A DNA stretch of 64,000 bases. It comes from Marinomonas algarum. Lineage in GTDB: Bacteria; Pseudomonadota; Gammaproteobacteria; Pseudomonadales; Marinomonadaceae. The stretch lies in assembly GCF_020532605.1 (NCBI RefSeq), contig NZ_JAJATW010000002.1:1-64000 (forward strand). Reading direction: 5' to 3'. The position numbers and the translations under genes were made by a program. The notes beneath the pieces were generated by a model, which was not told where the DNA came from, made no database searches, and was given only the letters and a program-made list of their open reading frames with translations. Positions within the stretch are counted from its first letter, which is position 1. Each line of letters opens with the position of its first letter. Of the stretch, positions 19,606 to 29,494 are shown piece after piece.

Positions 19606-20289
19606 TTACACAAGACCGGCTTTTGCTGCTTCAGCAATAACGGCCTCGACCACCTGCTCTATCGTCAGCTCTGTGCTGTCAACCACCAGCGCACCCGCGG
19701 CGGGAACAAGGGGGGAGATAGCTCTATTAGCGTCACGCTCATCTCTTTCTTGAATGGTTTTCACTAGCTCATCAAGATTGACCGTATCGCCCTTTTGCTG
19801 TAGCTGGTTCAACCGTCTTTGAGCACGTTCTTGTGCTGACGCGGTTAAAAATATTTTAATCTGAGCATCGGGAAAAACAACCGTGCCCATATCTCGACCA
19901 TCCGCCACCAAACCCGGCGTTTGAGAAAAAGCACGCTGACGTAATAACAACCCCTCTCTTACTTCGGGGATCGCCGCTAACTTGGAAGCACAATTGCCCA
20001 CCTCTTCCGTACGAATAGCTTGAGTAACCACTTCTCCCTCAAGCACGATATCAACAACACCCTTCTCACTTTGTTTAAACTGAATATCAAGATGCTCTGC
20101 CAACACTTTTAATGTCTCAACATCGTCTGTGGACATCCCATGATGCTCGACAGCAAGGGCAAGCAATCGGTACAAAGCCCCACTGTCCAAAATATGCCAT
20201 CCCAGCTTTTCTGCGACTAACTGGCTAACAGTGCCTTTACCCGCACCACTTGGACCATCAATCGTAATAACTGGGCCTTGGTTGATCAT
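19606..20289 (-). CDS. cmk: Cytidylate kinase (Cmk)
   Basis: Cmk phosphorylates CMP and dCMP to the diphosphates, recycling pyrimidine nucleotides. The P-loop is [12 protein letters not shown] near residue 11. The CMP-binding insert contains [12 protein letters not shown]. The lid region includes [20 protein letters not shown] and the R-rich [14 protein letters not shown]. At 227 residues it has the family length. AGAGGATTAGTT precedes the ATG. It stands 20 bases after the tyrA-aroA fusion in the supraoperon. Confidence 0.97.
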   Translation of the reverse strand: MINQGPVITIDGPSGAGKGTVSQLVAEKLGWHILDSGALYRLLALAVEHHGMSTDDVETLKVLAEHLDIQFKQSEKGVVDIVLEGEVVTQAIRTEEVGNCASKLAAIPEVREGLLLRQRAFSQTPGLVADGRDMGTVVFPDAQIKIFLTASAQERAQRRLNQLQQKGDTVNLDELVKTIQERDERDANRAISPLVPAAGALVVDSTELTIEQVVEAVIAEAAKAGLV

Positions 20290-20309
20290 AACTAATCCTC
20301 TTTAAATAA

Positions 20310-22532
20310 CTATTGCGCTACCGAGCAATGAAAACCTAACTGCAAAGTAACACCTTCTAACTCATTGAATTCTTGTAATAATTTTTGGCAATCATTGATT
20401 TTTACCGCCGATTGACTGCGTGCTGCTAGGGCTATCATGGCCAACGCCAGTTTGTCATCACCGGCACAGTCTAATTCACCGCCGCAAGGCACTCCCCCCT
20501 GAATCAGTAGATCGCCATGCTCATAGGTTACATCAATATTCAGGTGTCCTAAGGCATCGACTAACGCCAATATACGATCCTCATGATAGTAAGGCAGGCC
20601 ATTTAAACCTTGAATACGGCTTTCCCCCCTTGCATAAGCAGCCGCAACACACAAAAGCGGCAACTCTTCTCGGAACTGGTAACTTTGCTGCGCACTCAGC
20701 GTAAAGCCATTTAATTCCGCAAACCCTGCTTTTACGTCGCCTTTATAAAGACCAGACTCATCTAAATGAGGAATAGAGACATTCGCTCCAATGGATTGCA
20801 ATAGACACAACAGAGCATAAGACACTGAGTCTAAACCGGCATTATCCATGATTAAATCAGATCCTGGCAGTATATTAGCCAACAATACCAACCACACCAT
20901 TTCATATTCATCGCCGGATAACACGACATCAGTGGCTAATAAAGGAGCAGGCGAAACATGAAAAACAGACTCATCCAACGACATTTGCATCCCAAATTGA
21001 CGAAGCAAAACCTCACAGTGAGATAGACCAGACAAAAACGGCGTTACCTTAGCCTGTGTTGGTGAATACAAGCTCGCCAACAATGCCGCCATACGAAGCT
21101 GCTCAGAACCTGTATTTAATCTCAGCGTCAAATTTTCAGACTCTCCGGGAGACAAATGCACTGGCAGACAATCCGTTACTTCTGAAGTCACTTCTCCGCC
21201 CATTTGACGGACAACTGAAAACAACTCACCCATGGACTGTTTTAGTAAAACGCCTTCCGCAATAACAGATACAGGAAACGATTGACCGGCTAAGACAGGC
21301 AACAATAGATACAAACTCTCTCTTGATTCATGCACGTTAACAGGCGCAATAGGGGCTTTTAGGCCTCTTAGTCCAACGCCATGGACACGAAGATGGCCTT
21401 CTGCCACCTCCTCAATCACAACCCCCATATCACGAAAGGCCTGCATAGTAATTCTCACATCACCAGCAAGGTCTATATTTCTTACCTCACTGGTTCCCTC
21501 TGAGAGAGCCGCTATGGTAATCACTTTGTGTGACAAGGATTTGTCACCTAATAAAGAAAGTTCACCTTTGATAACCGATGCGGGTAAAACTGAAATAGAG
21601 ACAGGACGAACCTCTTTCACCACGCCACCGGTACGCTGCTCAAGCAAACGTAAAAAATGATCGCGTGCCGATTTGGCGCGCGTAAACACACCAAACATAC
21701 TCGCACCATCACCTTCCTCAATTGCAGTACGCATATCAGACAAGCGATCTGTAAAATGATCAAGCGTCGCTAGTGTCGCCTCTTTATTGGCCATAAAAAC
21801 ATCACGCCACATGACAGGATCACTTGACGCAATACGGGTAAAATCGCGAAAACCACCCGCCGCAAATTTAAAGATATCTTGACTGCGTTCACCATTCGCC
21901 AAGGCATCAACTAAGGTGTAAGCCAATAAATGAGGTAAATGACTCGATGATGCCAATACATGATCGTGGTGCTCGACATCCATACTAACGACATCTGACC
22001 CAACGGCTCGCCAAAGGTGGTGAAGCTTATCCAATAAGACGGGATTACTGTCTGGCAAAGGAGTGACGATCGCCATATGCTTTTCAAAAAGCAAAGGATT
22101 TGAAGCTAAAACACCGCTTTTCTCTGCCCCCGCAATAGGGTGACCCAAAATGAAATTCCCAGGCACAAAACCAAATACACGACGAACAGCGTCCACGACA
22201 CTGCCTTTTGTTGAGCCGACATCCGTCACCAAGGTACGCTTCGATAAAAACGGCTGAAGGTCAGAAATCACAGACTCCATTGCTCTCACTGGCGTCGCCA
22301 AGACAATCACATCCATCTTAGACACGTATTCAGCAGTTATTTCGGCAGGGAAATCAATCACCCCCGTCGACACACCTAAGGCGAGCTCACCTTCACGACG
22401 GTCGACGCCATATAAGGTTGCCAAACCACGATCTTTGAGCGCTTTTGCAAACGACCCACCAATCATGCCAAGACCAATGATCATGACATTACCGAATTTC
22501 TTATCCTCAACTGTCAAAGCAAAACACCCCAT
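20310..22532 (-). CDS. tyrA: TyrA (prephenate/arogenate dehydrogenase) fused to a divergent AroA-like domain
   Basis: Residues about 13-300 are a complete TyrA dehydrogenase for tyrosine synthesis, with the dinucleotide motif IIGLGMIGGS, the ILGHPIAGAEKSG block (128-140) and the catalytic-type SSSHLPHLLAY (195-205). Residues about 307-735 follow the EPSP synthase (AroA) fold, as in the Pseudomonas TyrA-AroA fusion of similar length (740 here). The AroA half is unusual. It keeps GDKSLSH (329-335), but GNSGTxxR is HESRESLY (401-408), the LRxKESDR motif is LPYYHEDR (646-653) and the DHR motif is DDK (692-694). These positions bind shikimate-3-phosphate or PEP in active enzymes, so I infer that this half is inactive or altered. 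No second aroA is in the window. The start is uncertain: the ATG lacks a clear ribosome binding site. Confidence 0.88.
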   Translation of the reverse strand: MGCFALTVEDKKFGNVMIIGLGMIGGSFAKALKDRGLATLYGVDRREGELALGVSTGVIDFPAEITAEYVSKMDVIVLATPVRAMESVISDLQPFLSKRTLVTDVGSTKGSVVDAVRRVFGFVPGNFILGHPIAGAEKSGVLASNPLLFEKHMAIVTPLPDSNPVLLDKLHHLWRAVGSDVVSMDVEHHDHVLASSSHLPHLLAYTLVDALANGERSQDIFKFAAGGFRDFTRIASSDPVMWRDVFMANKEATLATLDHFTDRLSDMRTAIEEGDGASMFGVFTRAKSARDHFLRLLEQRTGGVVKEVRPVSISVLPASVIKGELSLLGDKSLSHKVITIAALSEGTSEVRNIDLAGDVRITMQAFRDMGVVIEEVAEGHLRVHGVGLRGLKAPIAPVNVHESRESLYLLLPVLAGQSFPVSVIAEGVLLKQSMGELFSVVRQMGGEVTSEVTDCLPVHLSPGESENLTLRLNTGSEQLRMAALLASLYSPTQAKVTPFLSGLSHCEVLLRQFGMQMSLDESVFHVSPAPLLATDVVLSGDEYEMVWLVLLANILPGSDLIMDNAGLDSVSYALLCLLQSIGANVSIPHLDESGLYKGDVKAGFAELNGFTLSAQQSYQFREELPLLCVAAAYARGESRIQGLNGLPYYHEDRILALVDALGHLNIDVTYEHGDLLIQGGVPCGGELDCAGDDKLALAMIALAARSQSAVKINDCQKLLQEFNELEGVTLQLGFHCSVAQ

Positions 22533-22570
22533 CCAACAACATGTTTACACCGCGAAGTAATACGACATTA

Positions 22571-23707
22571 TTAAAGCACCGCGACAGGGTAAGAACCCAG
22601 CACCTTTACCTCGGACGCACGACTTCGTAGCGCTTCAATCACCACTTGGCAAGCTTCATCTTGATAGTGACCAACAAAATCGATATAGAAGATATAGCCC
22701 CAGCGACTCATTAAAGAAGGACGTGTTTCGAGGCGTGTCATGTCCACTCCGTGGCGCTCAAACGCTTCCAGTAGGTGGTACAAAGCGCCCGGCTCATTCT
22801 TAGCACTAATAAGTAAAGATGTTTTATCTTTGCCACTTTGTGGTACGTATTCATGTCCGACAATTAAGAAGCGCGTTGTATTGTCAGGCCGATCTTCTAT
22901 ATTAGCCGATACTTTTGTCAGCCCATAAAGCTCACAGGCGACTTCACCCGCAATGGCGGCAATGGCCTTACCACTTCGCCCTGCATCGGCTGCCAGTCGT
23001 GCGGCTTCTGCATTTGAGCTGACTGCCACACGCTCAACATGGGGCCAGTAACGATCTAACCAAGCGCGACATTGCGCTAAAGACTGCTGATGGGAATAAA
23101 TATGCGTCACATCGTCCGCATTGATATTCGGGCTTACCAATAAATGGTGATGAATACGTTCTTCTACTTCACCACATATTTTTAAACGCGAATCACGAAA
23201 ACTGTCTAGGGTATGATTAACCACACCCTCTGTTGAATTCTCTACAGGCACCACACCATAGTTAGCCGCCCCCGACTCCACTTCACGAAACACTTCGTCA
23301 ATGGCAGCCATAGGTGCACTGATAATGGATTTACCAAAATGCTTCAACGCCGCTTGCTGGGTAAACGTTCCTTCTGGGCCTAAAAAAGCAATGCGCATTG
23401 GTTTTTCAAGCGCCAAACAAGAAGACATGATTTGACGAAACACCTTCGCCATCTCTTCATTACCAAGTGGTCCTTCGTTACGCTCCATCACACGTCGCAA
23501 CACTTGCGCTTCACGTTCAGGGCGATAGAAAACCACCGCCTCATCGCCTTGCTCAGCCAGCTTTACTTCGGCTACTTTTTGAGCGCATCGAGCACGCTCA
23601 TTGATCAAGCTTTGTATTTGCGAATCAATTGAATCAATACGATCACGCAATAACGGCAGTGTATCGGGCACGGCCTGTTTTGAATTCGACATATTCTTAT
23701 TATCCAA
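22571..23707 (-). CDS. pheA: Bifunctional chorismate mutase / prephenate dehydratase (PheA, P-protein)
   Basis: PheA converts chorismate to prephenate and then to phenylpyruvate for phenylalanine synthesis. Three domains are visible in order. Chorismate mutase is at about 18-97 (LLRDRIDSIDSQIQSLINERA). Prephenate dehydratase is at about 105-283 (RIAFLGPEGTFTQQAAL, VVPVENSTEGVV, and NTTRFLIVG with the catalytic threonine). An ACT regulatory domain is at about 295-370 (TSLLISAKNEPGALYHLLEAF, with LETRPS where many homologs have ESRPS). The 378-residue length is normal. It lies 38 bases upstream of the tyrA-aroA fusion. hisC, usually between them in Pseudomonas, is absent. Confidence 0.96.
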   Translation of the reverse strand: MDNKNMSNSKQAVPDTLPLLRDRIDSIDSQIQSLINERARCAQKVAEVKLAEQGDEAVVFYRPEREAQVLRRVMERNEGPLGNEEMAKVFRQIMSSCLALEKPMRIAFLGPEGTFTQQAALKHFGKSIISAPMAAIDEVFREVESGAANYGVVPVENSTEGVVNHTLDSFRDSRLKICGEVEERIHHHLLVSPNINADDVTHIYSHQQSLAQCRAWLDRYWPHVERVAVSSNAEAARLAADAGRSGKAIAAIAGEVACELYGLTKVSANIEDRPDNTTRFLIVGHEYVPQSGKDKTSLLISAKNEPGALYHLLEAFERHGVDMTRLETRPSLMSRWGYIFYIDFVGHYQDEACQVVIEALRSRASEVKVLGSYPVAVL

Positions 23708-23716
23708 CTTTTACTA

Positions 23717-24796
23717 TTAACCGTGACGCTTTTCGAAAGCACGCATAAAGTCAATTAACGCCTCAACACCTTCCATTGGCATCGCATTGTAAATACTCGC
23801 TCTCATACCACCTACTGAGCGGTGCCCTGCTAACGTTCGCAAACCCGCCGCTTCAGATTCTTTCAAAAAGAGCGACTCAAGAGAGGAATCCGCCAAGGTA
23901 AAAGGCACATTCATTCGAGAACGATAAGCTGGATCGATAGGGTTTGCATAAAACGCGCTGGAATCAATGTAATCGTATAACGCTTGAGCTTTACGAATAT
24001 TAATCGCTTCAATGGCTTCTACTCCACCCTGAGCTTCTAACCACTCAAATACCAAATCCGCCAAGTAAATAGCGAACGTCGGTGGCGTATTGGTCATAGA
24101 GTCATTAGCGGCTAAATTGGCAAAATTCCATAAGGTCGGCAGACGATCACTGCTTCGTACCAATAAGTCTTTGCGGATGATGCAAATAACCACACCAGCA
24201 GGACCAATATTTTTTTGGGCGCCCGCATAAATGACACCGTATTTACTGACATCAATTTTGCGCGAAAGAATCGTGGAAGATAAATCCGCTACAATAGGCA
24301 AGCTAGTGTCAGGCAATTCAGAAAACTCTAGCCCACCAATGGTCTCATTTGGACAAAGATGGAGATACGCGGCTTTTTCGTCTATTTCTAAATCAGAAAA
24401 TGCCGGCACGGAAGTGTAGTTTTGCTCTTTTGTTGAACCCACCACATTAACCTTGGCGTATTTCTTTGCTTCTTTGATCGCTTTTATCGACCAAGCGCCT
24501 GTATCTAGGTAACACGCTGTCTCAAAACCGTTCGTTAAATTGGCTGGTATCTGAGCAAAAAGCGTTGAGGCGCCCCCTTGCAGAAACAGAACCTCATAAT
24601 CGTCATTTATGCTAAGCAATCGCTTTAAACGAGCCTTTGCCGATGCCAAAATGGACATAAATTCCGTGCTTCTGTGACTCATTTCCATCACAGACACACC
24701 GGCACCGTGCCAGTCTAGCATTTCAGCTTGTGCTTTTTTTAACACCGCCTCAGGAAGAGCGGCGGGACCAGAACAAAAATTATATACTCGGCTCAT
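23717..24796 (-). CDS. serC: Phosphoserine aminotransferase (SerC)
   Basis: SerC is a PLP enzyme that makes 3-phosphoserine for serine synthesis and acts in pyridoxal phosphate synthesis. The N-terminus RVYNFCSGPAALPEAVL is diagnostic. The PLP lysine is Lys195 in YAGAQKNIGPAG. Other blocks are EMSHRSTEF, FLQGGAS, DLSSTILSRKID and AGHRSVGGMRASIYNAMP. I chose the ATG at 24796 (359 residues), preceded by AGAGGT. The frame is open upstream to 24841 but that adds unrelated residues. It stands 10 bases before pheA. Confidence 0.96.
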   Translation of the reverse strand: MSRVYNFCSGPAALPEAVLKKAQAEMLDWHGAGVSVMEMSHRSTEFMSILASAKARLKRLLSINDDYEVLFLQGGASTLFAQIPANLTNGFETACYLDTGAWSIKAIKEAKKYAKVNVVGSTKEQNYTSVPAFSDLEIDEKAAYLHLCPNETIGGLEFSELPDTSLPIVADLSSTILSRKIDVSKYGVIYAGAQKNIGPAGVVICIIRKDLLVRSSDRLPTLWNFANLAANDSMTNTPPTFAIYLADLVFEWLEAQGGVEAIEAINIRKAQALYDYIDSSAFYANPIDPAYRSRMNVPFTLADSSLESLFLKESEAAGLRTLAGHRSVGGMRASIYNAMPMEGVEALIDFMRAFEKRHG

Positions 24797-24849
24797 TCTG
24801 CGTATTACCTCTAGATGTTTGCAGCCATTGTTTGTTAACACACTCTACA

Positions 24850-24883
24850 ACAAAAACGACGCACCTAAGTGCGTCGTTGTCTT
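24850..24883 (-). terminator. Terminator-like hairpin after gyrA
   Basis: A perfect 10-bp stem (24855-24864 with 24869-24878, loop CTAA) is built on ACGACGCAC. On the minus strand it is followed by TTTTTG. It lies 3 bases below the gyrA stop and above serC, so it may separate gyrA from the serC-pheA-tyrA unit or only attenuate read-through. Confidence 0.75.
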
Positions 24884-24885
24884 TC

Positions 24886-27567
24886 TTAGTTTGCTTCAGG
24901 TTCTTCTATATCAGGAGACTCATCAGCATCCTTTGTCACTTGATCTACTTCAGCATCATCGTCTATTGCTTCGGAAGCGATCTCTTCATCTTCAACAACA
25001 CGTTCAATACCAACGAGATGCTCGTCATTTGTCAGACGAATTAACGTCACACCTTGCGTATTTCGACCTTGGCAGGACACTTCCGTCACACGAGTACGAA
25101 CCAATGTTCCTTGATCAGTAATCAGAATAATTTCATCCGTTTCGTCGACCTGTTTCGCACCAACCACGGGGCCGTTACGATCAGAAACTTGGATACCAAT
25201 TACCCCTTGACCACCACGACCATAGACAGGGAAGTCATCAATTAGGGTACGTTTGCCATAACCGTTTTCGCAAGCCATCAGAACCGCCAAGCCTTCTTGC
25301 GGCACGATTAAAGACACCACTTTCGCTTCTTCATTCAGACGAATACCACGAACACCTGCTGCGGTACGACCCATAGGACGTACATCTGACTCTTTAAAAC
25401 GAATTGTTTTACCAGAAGACGAAACCAACATAATATCGTTGTTACCGTTGGTCACAGAGACACCCACCAGCTCATCCGTATCGTCTAAACTCAATGCGAT
25501 TAAGCCAGTAGAGCGCGGACGAGCAAAGTGCTGCATTGCCGTCTTCTTCACAGTACCTTTCGCAGTTGCCATGAAGATATAGCTGTCGGTCTCAGAAGCC
25601 GCCTCATCTACAGACTCTGTCGTATCACCTTCAGATTCCGTGTCTTCAACAACAGGTAGAGGCAGAAGCGCCGAAATACACTCCCCTTCACTTAATGGCA
25701 ATAGGTTAACAATAGGTCGCCCTTTTGCACCACGACTTGCCACCGGAATTTCAAACACACGCAACCAGTAAACTTTACCGAAATTACTGAACAACATAAT
25801 GGTGTCATGGCTACTGGTTACCAATAGATGCTCAATATGGTCTTCGTCTTTCATGCTCGCTGAAGACTTACCACGACCACCTCGACGCTGAGCTTGATAC
25901 TCCTCTAAAGGCTGAGATTTGGCGTAACCGGTACTTGAAATAGTCACCACCATGGGTGCCTCATCAATCAGATCCGCAATCGTTAGGTCTTGGCGTGACG
26001 TTAAGATCTCTGTACGACGTGCGTCACCGAAGGTATCACGTACTTCTTCTAGCTCTTCACGAATCACTTCCATAAGCCGATCTGGGTTAGAAAGAATGTT
26101 CAGCAGCTCACCAATGGTCTCGATTAATGCCTTGTATTCGCCAAGAAGTTTATCGTGTTCCAAACCGGTCAAGCGATGCAGACGTAAATCCAAGATAGCT
26201 TGAGCTTGCTCTGGGGATAAATGATACGAACCATCAACGAAACCAAAGCCTGCTTCTAAATCATCAGGTCGGCACGCATCCGCGCCCGCGCGCTCCAGCA
26301 TGGCAACCACATTACCCGGCTCCCAAGACTCGCCCACCAACTTCTCTTTCGCCTCAGCGGACGTTGGGGAGGTACGAATTAACTCAATGACACGATCAAT
26401 GTTCGCCAAAGAAACGGCCAGACCTTCCAGGATATGACCGCGCTCACGCGCTTTACGCAATTCAAATATCGTACGACGTGTTACCACCTCGCGGCGATGT
26501 TTTACAAAACACTCAAGTATCTGCTTCAAATTCAGTAACTGTGGGCGACCATCAACCAGGGCCACCATGTTCATCCCAAATACGGACTGAAGCTGAGTTT
26601 GCGCAAAAATATTATTAACAACAACATCGGGATTCTCACCACGACGCAGCTCAATGACAATGCGCATACCATCTTTGTCAGACTCATCGCGCAATTCACT
26701 GATGCCTTCAAGCTTTTTCTCTTTTACCAGCTCGGCAATTTTTTCAATGACTTTGGCTTTGTTTAACTGGTAAGGAATCTCAGTAAAAACAATGGCTTGG
26801 CGATTGCCTTTTTCCATGTCTTCAAAATGGTGACGTGCGCGCATGTAAATTCGGCCACGTCCCGTTTTGTAGGCTTCAACAATGCCAGCACGACCATTAA
26901 TAAAGGCGCCTGTCGGAAAATCAGGTCCTGGGATATGCTCAATTAATTCATCAATGGTCACGTCAGCGTTATCGATAACCGCCAAACAACCATCAAGGAT
27001 TTCACCCAAATTATGAGGGGGAATATTCGTTGCCATACCAACAGCGATACCCGCTGACCCGTTTACCAACAGACCAGGGACACGTGCTGGCAACACTTCT
27101 GGCATAAATTCCGTGCCATCATAATTGGGCACGAAGTCGACCGTCTCTTTCTCAAGGTCCATAAGGAGATGATGAGAAATTTTAGCCATACGGATTTCGG
27201 TGTAACGCATCGCAGCTGCACTGTCGCCATCAACAGAACCAAAGTTACCTTGTCCATCGACTAAGGTGTAACGCATGGAGAACGGTTGTGCCATACGAAC
27301 AATGGTATCGTACACAGCAGAATCACCATGAGGGTGATATTTACCGATAACATCACCGACGATACGCGCCGATTTTTTGTACGGCTTGTTCCAATCATTT
27401 TTCAGTTCATTCATCGCAAATAAAACGCGACGGTGAACAGGCTTCAACCCATCACGCACATCAGGTAATGCTCGACCTACGATAACGCTCATGGCGTAGT
27501 CGAGGTAAGATCCTTTCAGTTCATTTTCGATACTGACAGGAATAATTTCTTTGGCTAATTCACCCAT
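24886..27567 (-). CDS. gyrA: DNA gyrase subunit A (GyrA)
   Basis: GyrA cuts and rejoins DNA in gyrase, which introduces negative supercoils with GyrB. The catalytic Tyr122 lies in [11 protein letters not shown]. The quinolone-determining region [10 protein letters not shown] keeps Ser83 and Asp87, the drug-sensitive residues in E. coli. The C-terminal DNA-wrapping pinwheel begins with a canonical GyrA box, QRRGGRGK. The protein ends with a long acidic tail, as in other gammaproteobacteria, that tunes supercoiling. The length is 893 residues. It heads the gyrA-serC-pheA-tyrA/aroA-cmk-rpsA gene order. Confidence 0.98.
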   Translation of the reverse strand: MGELAKEIIPVSIENELKGSYLDYAMSVIVGRALPDVRDGLKPVHRRVLFAMNELKNDWNKPYKKSARIVGDVIGKYHPHGDSAVYDTIVRMAQPFSMRYTLVDGQGNFGSVDGDSAAAMRYTEIRMAKISHHLLMDLEKETVDFVPNYDGTEFMPEVLPARVPGLLVNGSAGIAVGMATNIPPHNLGEILDGCLAVIDNADVTIDELIEHIPGPDFPTGAFINGRAGIVEAYKTGRGRIYMRARHHFEDMEKGNRQAIVFTEIPYQLNKAKVIEKIAELVKEKKLEGISELRDESDKDGMRIVIELRRGENPDVVVNNIFAQTQLQSVFGMNMVALVDGRPQLLNLKQILECFVKHRREVVTRRTIFELRKARERGHILEGLAVSLANIDRVIELIRTSPTSAEAKEKLVGESWEPGNVVAMLERAGADACRPDDLEAGFGFVDGSYHLSPEQAQAILDLRLHRLTGLEHDKLLGEYKALIETIGELLNILSNPDRLMEVIREELEEVRDTFGDARRTEILTSRQDLTIADLIDEAPMVVTISSTGYAKSQPLEEYQAQRRGGRGKSSASMKDEDHIEHLLVTSSHDTIMLFSNFGKVYWLRVFEIPVASRGAKGRPIVNLLPLSEGECISALLPLPVVEDTESEGDTTESVDEAASETDSYIFMATAKGTVKKTAMQHFARPRSTGLIALSLDDTDELVGVSVTNGNNDIMLVSSSGKTIRFKESDVRPMGRTAAGVRGIRLNEEAKVVSLIVPQEGLAVLMACENGYGKRTLIDDFPVYGRGGQGVIGIQVSDRNGPVVGAKQVDETDEIILITDQGTLVRTRVTEVSCQGRNTQGVTLIRLTNDEHLVGIERVVEDEEIASEAIDDDAEVDQVTKDADESPDIEEPEAN

Positions 27568-27780
27568 AGATACAATTGATCCTTATGCCTCGGAGTCTAG
27601 AAGACGCCCCAATCTCTTTTTTATAAGCGCCATATCATACCATAAGGAAATAAATAACACTCCTGCAAGGTGGATGTTTTGTTGCCCTTTGGGCTATTTA
27701 AAAGAAGAGATAAAAACAAAAGCACCTTGTCGAAAAATGCACCGTATAAGACAGGGCGAACGAACAAAGCAAGTTTGCTA

Positions 27781-27809
27781 TTGGTCGACCCATAGGTTGA
27801 CGGTATACT
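27781..27809 (+). promoter_or_regulatory. Candidate sigma-70 promoter of ubiG
   Basis: TTGGTC (27781-27786) is separated by 17 bases from TATACT (27804-27809), close to the consensus -35 and -10. Transcription would start near 27816, giving a leader of about 80 bases that begins with the hairpin below. Confidence 0.45.
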
Positions 27810-27828
27810 AAAAAACAGACCTTACGCT

Positions 27829-27862
27829 GGGCACCTTCAATACATCGAAGGAGGCCCCTTTT
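27829..27862 (+). terminator. Terminator/attenuator-like hairpin in the ubiG leader
   Basis: GGGC (27829) and CCTTC (27834) pair with GAAGG (27847) and GCCC (27854), with one small internal bulge, followed by C and TTTT. The 3' arm contains AAGGAGG, a perfect anti-16S sequence, but no start codon lies at a useful distance. It could be an attenuator, a stabilising 5' hairpin, or the end of a short transcript. Confidence 0.4.
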
Positions 27863-27896
27863 AATCATCAGTAAACAAACATATGGACATCACACA

Positions 27897-28619
27897 ATGA
27901 CCACAAATCAACAAACCAATGTAGACCTCGACGAAGTCGCAAAATTTGAAGCCCTAGCCAGCCGCTGGTGGGACACAGAAAATGAATTTAAACCGCTGCA
28001 TGACATTAATCCGTTGCGTACACAATATATCAATGAACGATCCAACGGTTTAGAGGGCAAAAAAGTCATCGACGTCGGTTGTGGTGGTGGAATTTTATCT
28101 GAAGCAATGGCAACACTGGGTGCCAATGTGAAAGGCATTGATATGGGGGAAGCACCACTGGCGGTTGCCAAGCTTCACAAAGAGGAATCAAAACTCGATA
28201 TCGATTATGAAAAAATCACCGCTGAAGAAATCGCAGAGCGTGAAGCTGGCCAATACGATGTGGTCACTTGCCTAGAAATGCTTGAACATGTCCCTGACCC
28301 TTCTTCTGTTATCAAGGCCTGTATGACACTGGTTAAACCAGGTGGTCACGTCTTTTTCTCAACGATTAACCGTAACCCTAAATCCTACCTTTTTGCCATT
28401 ATAGGGGCGGAATACGTGCTAAAAATGTTACCTAAAGGCACACATGATTACGCCAAATTTATCCAACCATCAGAACTAAGCAATTTTGCTCGCCAAGCTG
28501 GATTAGACGTGACACACATGACGGGCTTAACTTACAACCCCATCACAAAAGTCTATAAGTTGACTGAACGAGACGTGTCTGTTAATTACATGATGCACAC
28601 ACAAAAACTCGACGCCTAA
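27897..28619 (+). CDS. ubiG: Ubiquinone biosynthesis O-methyltransferase (UbiG)
   Basis: UbiG performs both O-methylations of ubiquinone synthesis. The opening [28 protein letters not shown] pattern is the UbiG hallmark, followed by the S-adenosylmethionine motif [16 protein letters not shown] and the [10 protein letters not shown] segment. The 240-residue length is normal. The ATG has no Shine-Dalgarno sequence just upstream. A five-codon frame, MDITQ, begins at 27882 and stops at the ubiG start as ATGA, so translation might be coupled to it; this is inference. The yciK-like gene follows 23 bases later. Confidence 0.95.
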   Translation: MTTNQQTNVDLDEVAKFEALASRWWDTENEFKPLHDINPLRTQYINERSNGLEGKKVIDVGCGGGILSEAMATLGANVKGIDMGEAPLAVAKLHKEESKLDIDYEKITAEEIAEREAGQYDVVTCLEMLEHVPDPSSVIKACMTLVKPGGHVFFSTINRNPKSYLFAIIGAEYVLKMLPKGTHDYAKFIQPSELSNFARQAGLDVTHMTGLTYNPITKVYKLTERDVSVNYMMHTQKLDA

Positions 28620-28642
28620 CAAAAAAGGCACAAGGAGGAGAT

Positions 28643-29386
28643 ATGTTTCATTATCAAGCCCCAAGCCAACTACTAAACGACAAAGTCATTCTTGTGACTG
28701 GCGCAGGTGATGGTATCGGTAAAGCCGCTGCCATCCAGTACGCCAAATATGGCGCCACGGTTATTTTGCTTGGTCGAACACTCAAAAAACTTGAGGCAGT
28801 TTACGATCACATCGAGCAACAAGGCTTTCCTCAAGCAGCGATCGTGCCATTGAATCTAGATACCGCGGCCGAGCACGACTATATGGAGCTTGCGAATACT
28901 TTAGAAGCGGAGTTCGGCCAACTTGATGGCATATTACATAATGCTAGCCTTCTGGGTGACAGATCCCCCATTGCGACTTACGACCCGGTTCTATTTGAGC
29001 AAGTCATGCGCGTTAATGTGACCAGCCAACTCATGTTAAACAAGGCCCTTATGCCTTTACTACAAAAGGCTCGGAACGCTTCGATTGTCTTTACCTCTTC
29101 TGGCGTTGGACGAAATGCAAAGGCAAACTGGGGAGCTTATGCCGTATCAAAGTTTGCCACCGAAGCCATGATGCAGCTAATGTCCAGTGAAATGGCTGAA
29201 CACTCGCCTTCGATTCGTGCCAATGCTATTAACCCTGGCGCAACTCAAACCAGCATGCGAGCAAAAGCGTACCCTGACGAAAATCCTGACACGCTCGCAA
29301 CGCCAGATGACATCATGCCTCTCTATCTCTATTTGATGGGAGAAGACAGTGTGGAAATAAACGGTCAATCGTTGAACGCTCAATAG
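28643..29386 (+). CDS. yciK: YciK-family short-chain oxidoreductase
   Basis: This 247-residue short-chain dehydrogenase/reductase has the cofactor motif VTGAGDGIGKAAA, the LHNAS (NNAG-type) segment, the catalytic Ser in TSSGVGRNAK and the YxxxK pair in YAVSK. It matches the YciK group, whose substrate is not known. It follows ubiG closely and has a strong ribosome binding site (AAGGAGGAG). In Pseudomonas the same pair is separated by mupP, a phosphatase gene missing here. Confidence 0.88.
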   Translation: MFHYQAPSQLLNDKVILVTGAGDGIGKAAAIQYAKYGATVILLGRTLKKLEAVYDHIEQQGFPQAAIVPLNLDTAAEHDYMELANTLEAEFGQLDGILHNASLLGDRSPIATYDPVLFEQVMRVNVTSQLMLNKALMPLLQKARNASIVFTSSGVGRNAKANWGAYAVSKFATEAMMQLMSSEMAEHSPSIRANAINPGATQTSMRAKAYPDENPDTLATPDDIMPLYLYLMGEDSVEINGQSLNAQ

Positions 29387-29494
29387 AAAGCCGCACTCGA
29401 CACCACAGGCCGTCAGATCTGTCAGTCGCAAAGGAATGAAAAGTCTAGTCTTAGACCATTGCGCCTGACGGGCTGCTTCAGTTAGTCTGATGAC

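Larger units (their letters stand above)
27568..27896. other. Divergent gyrA-ubiG intergenic region
   Basis: These 329 bases separate divergent gyrA and ubiG and should hold both promoters. I see no open gene. On the ubiG side there is a plausible promoter at 27781-27809 and a hairpin at 27829-27862, listed separately. On the gyrA side I could not single out a promoter; the gyrA ribosome binding site is also weak (AAGGA 13 bases upstream). Confidence 0.6.
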
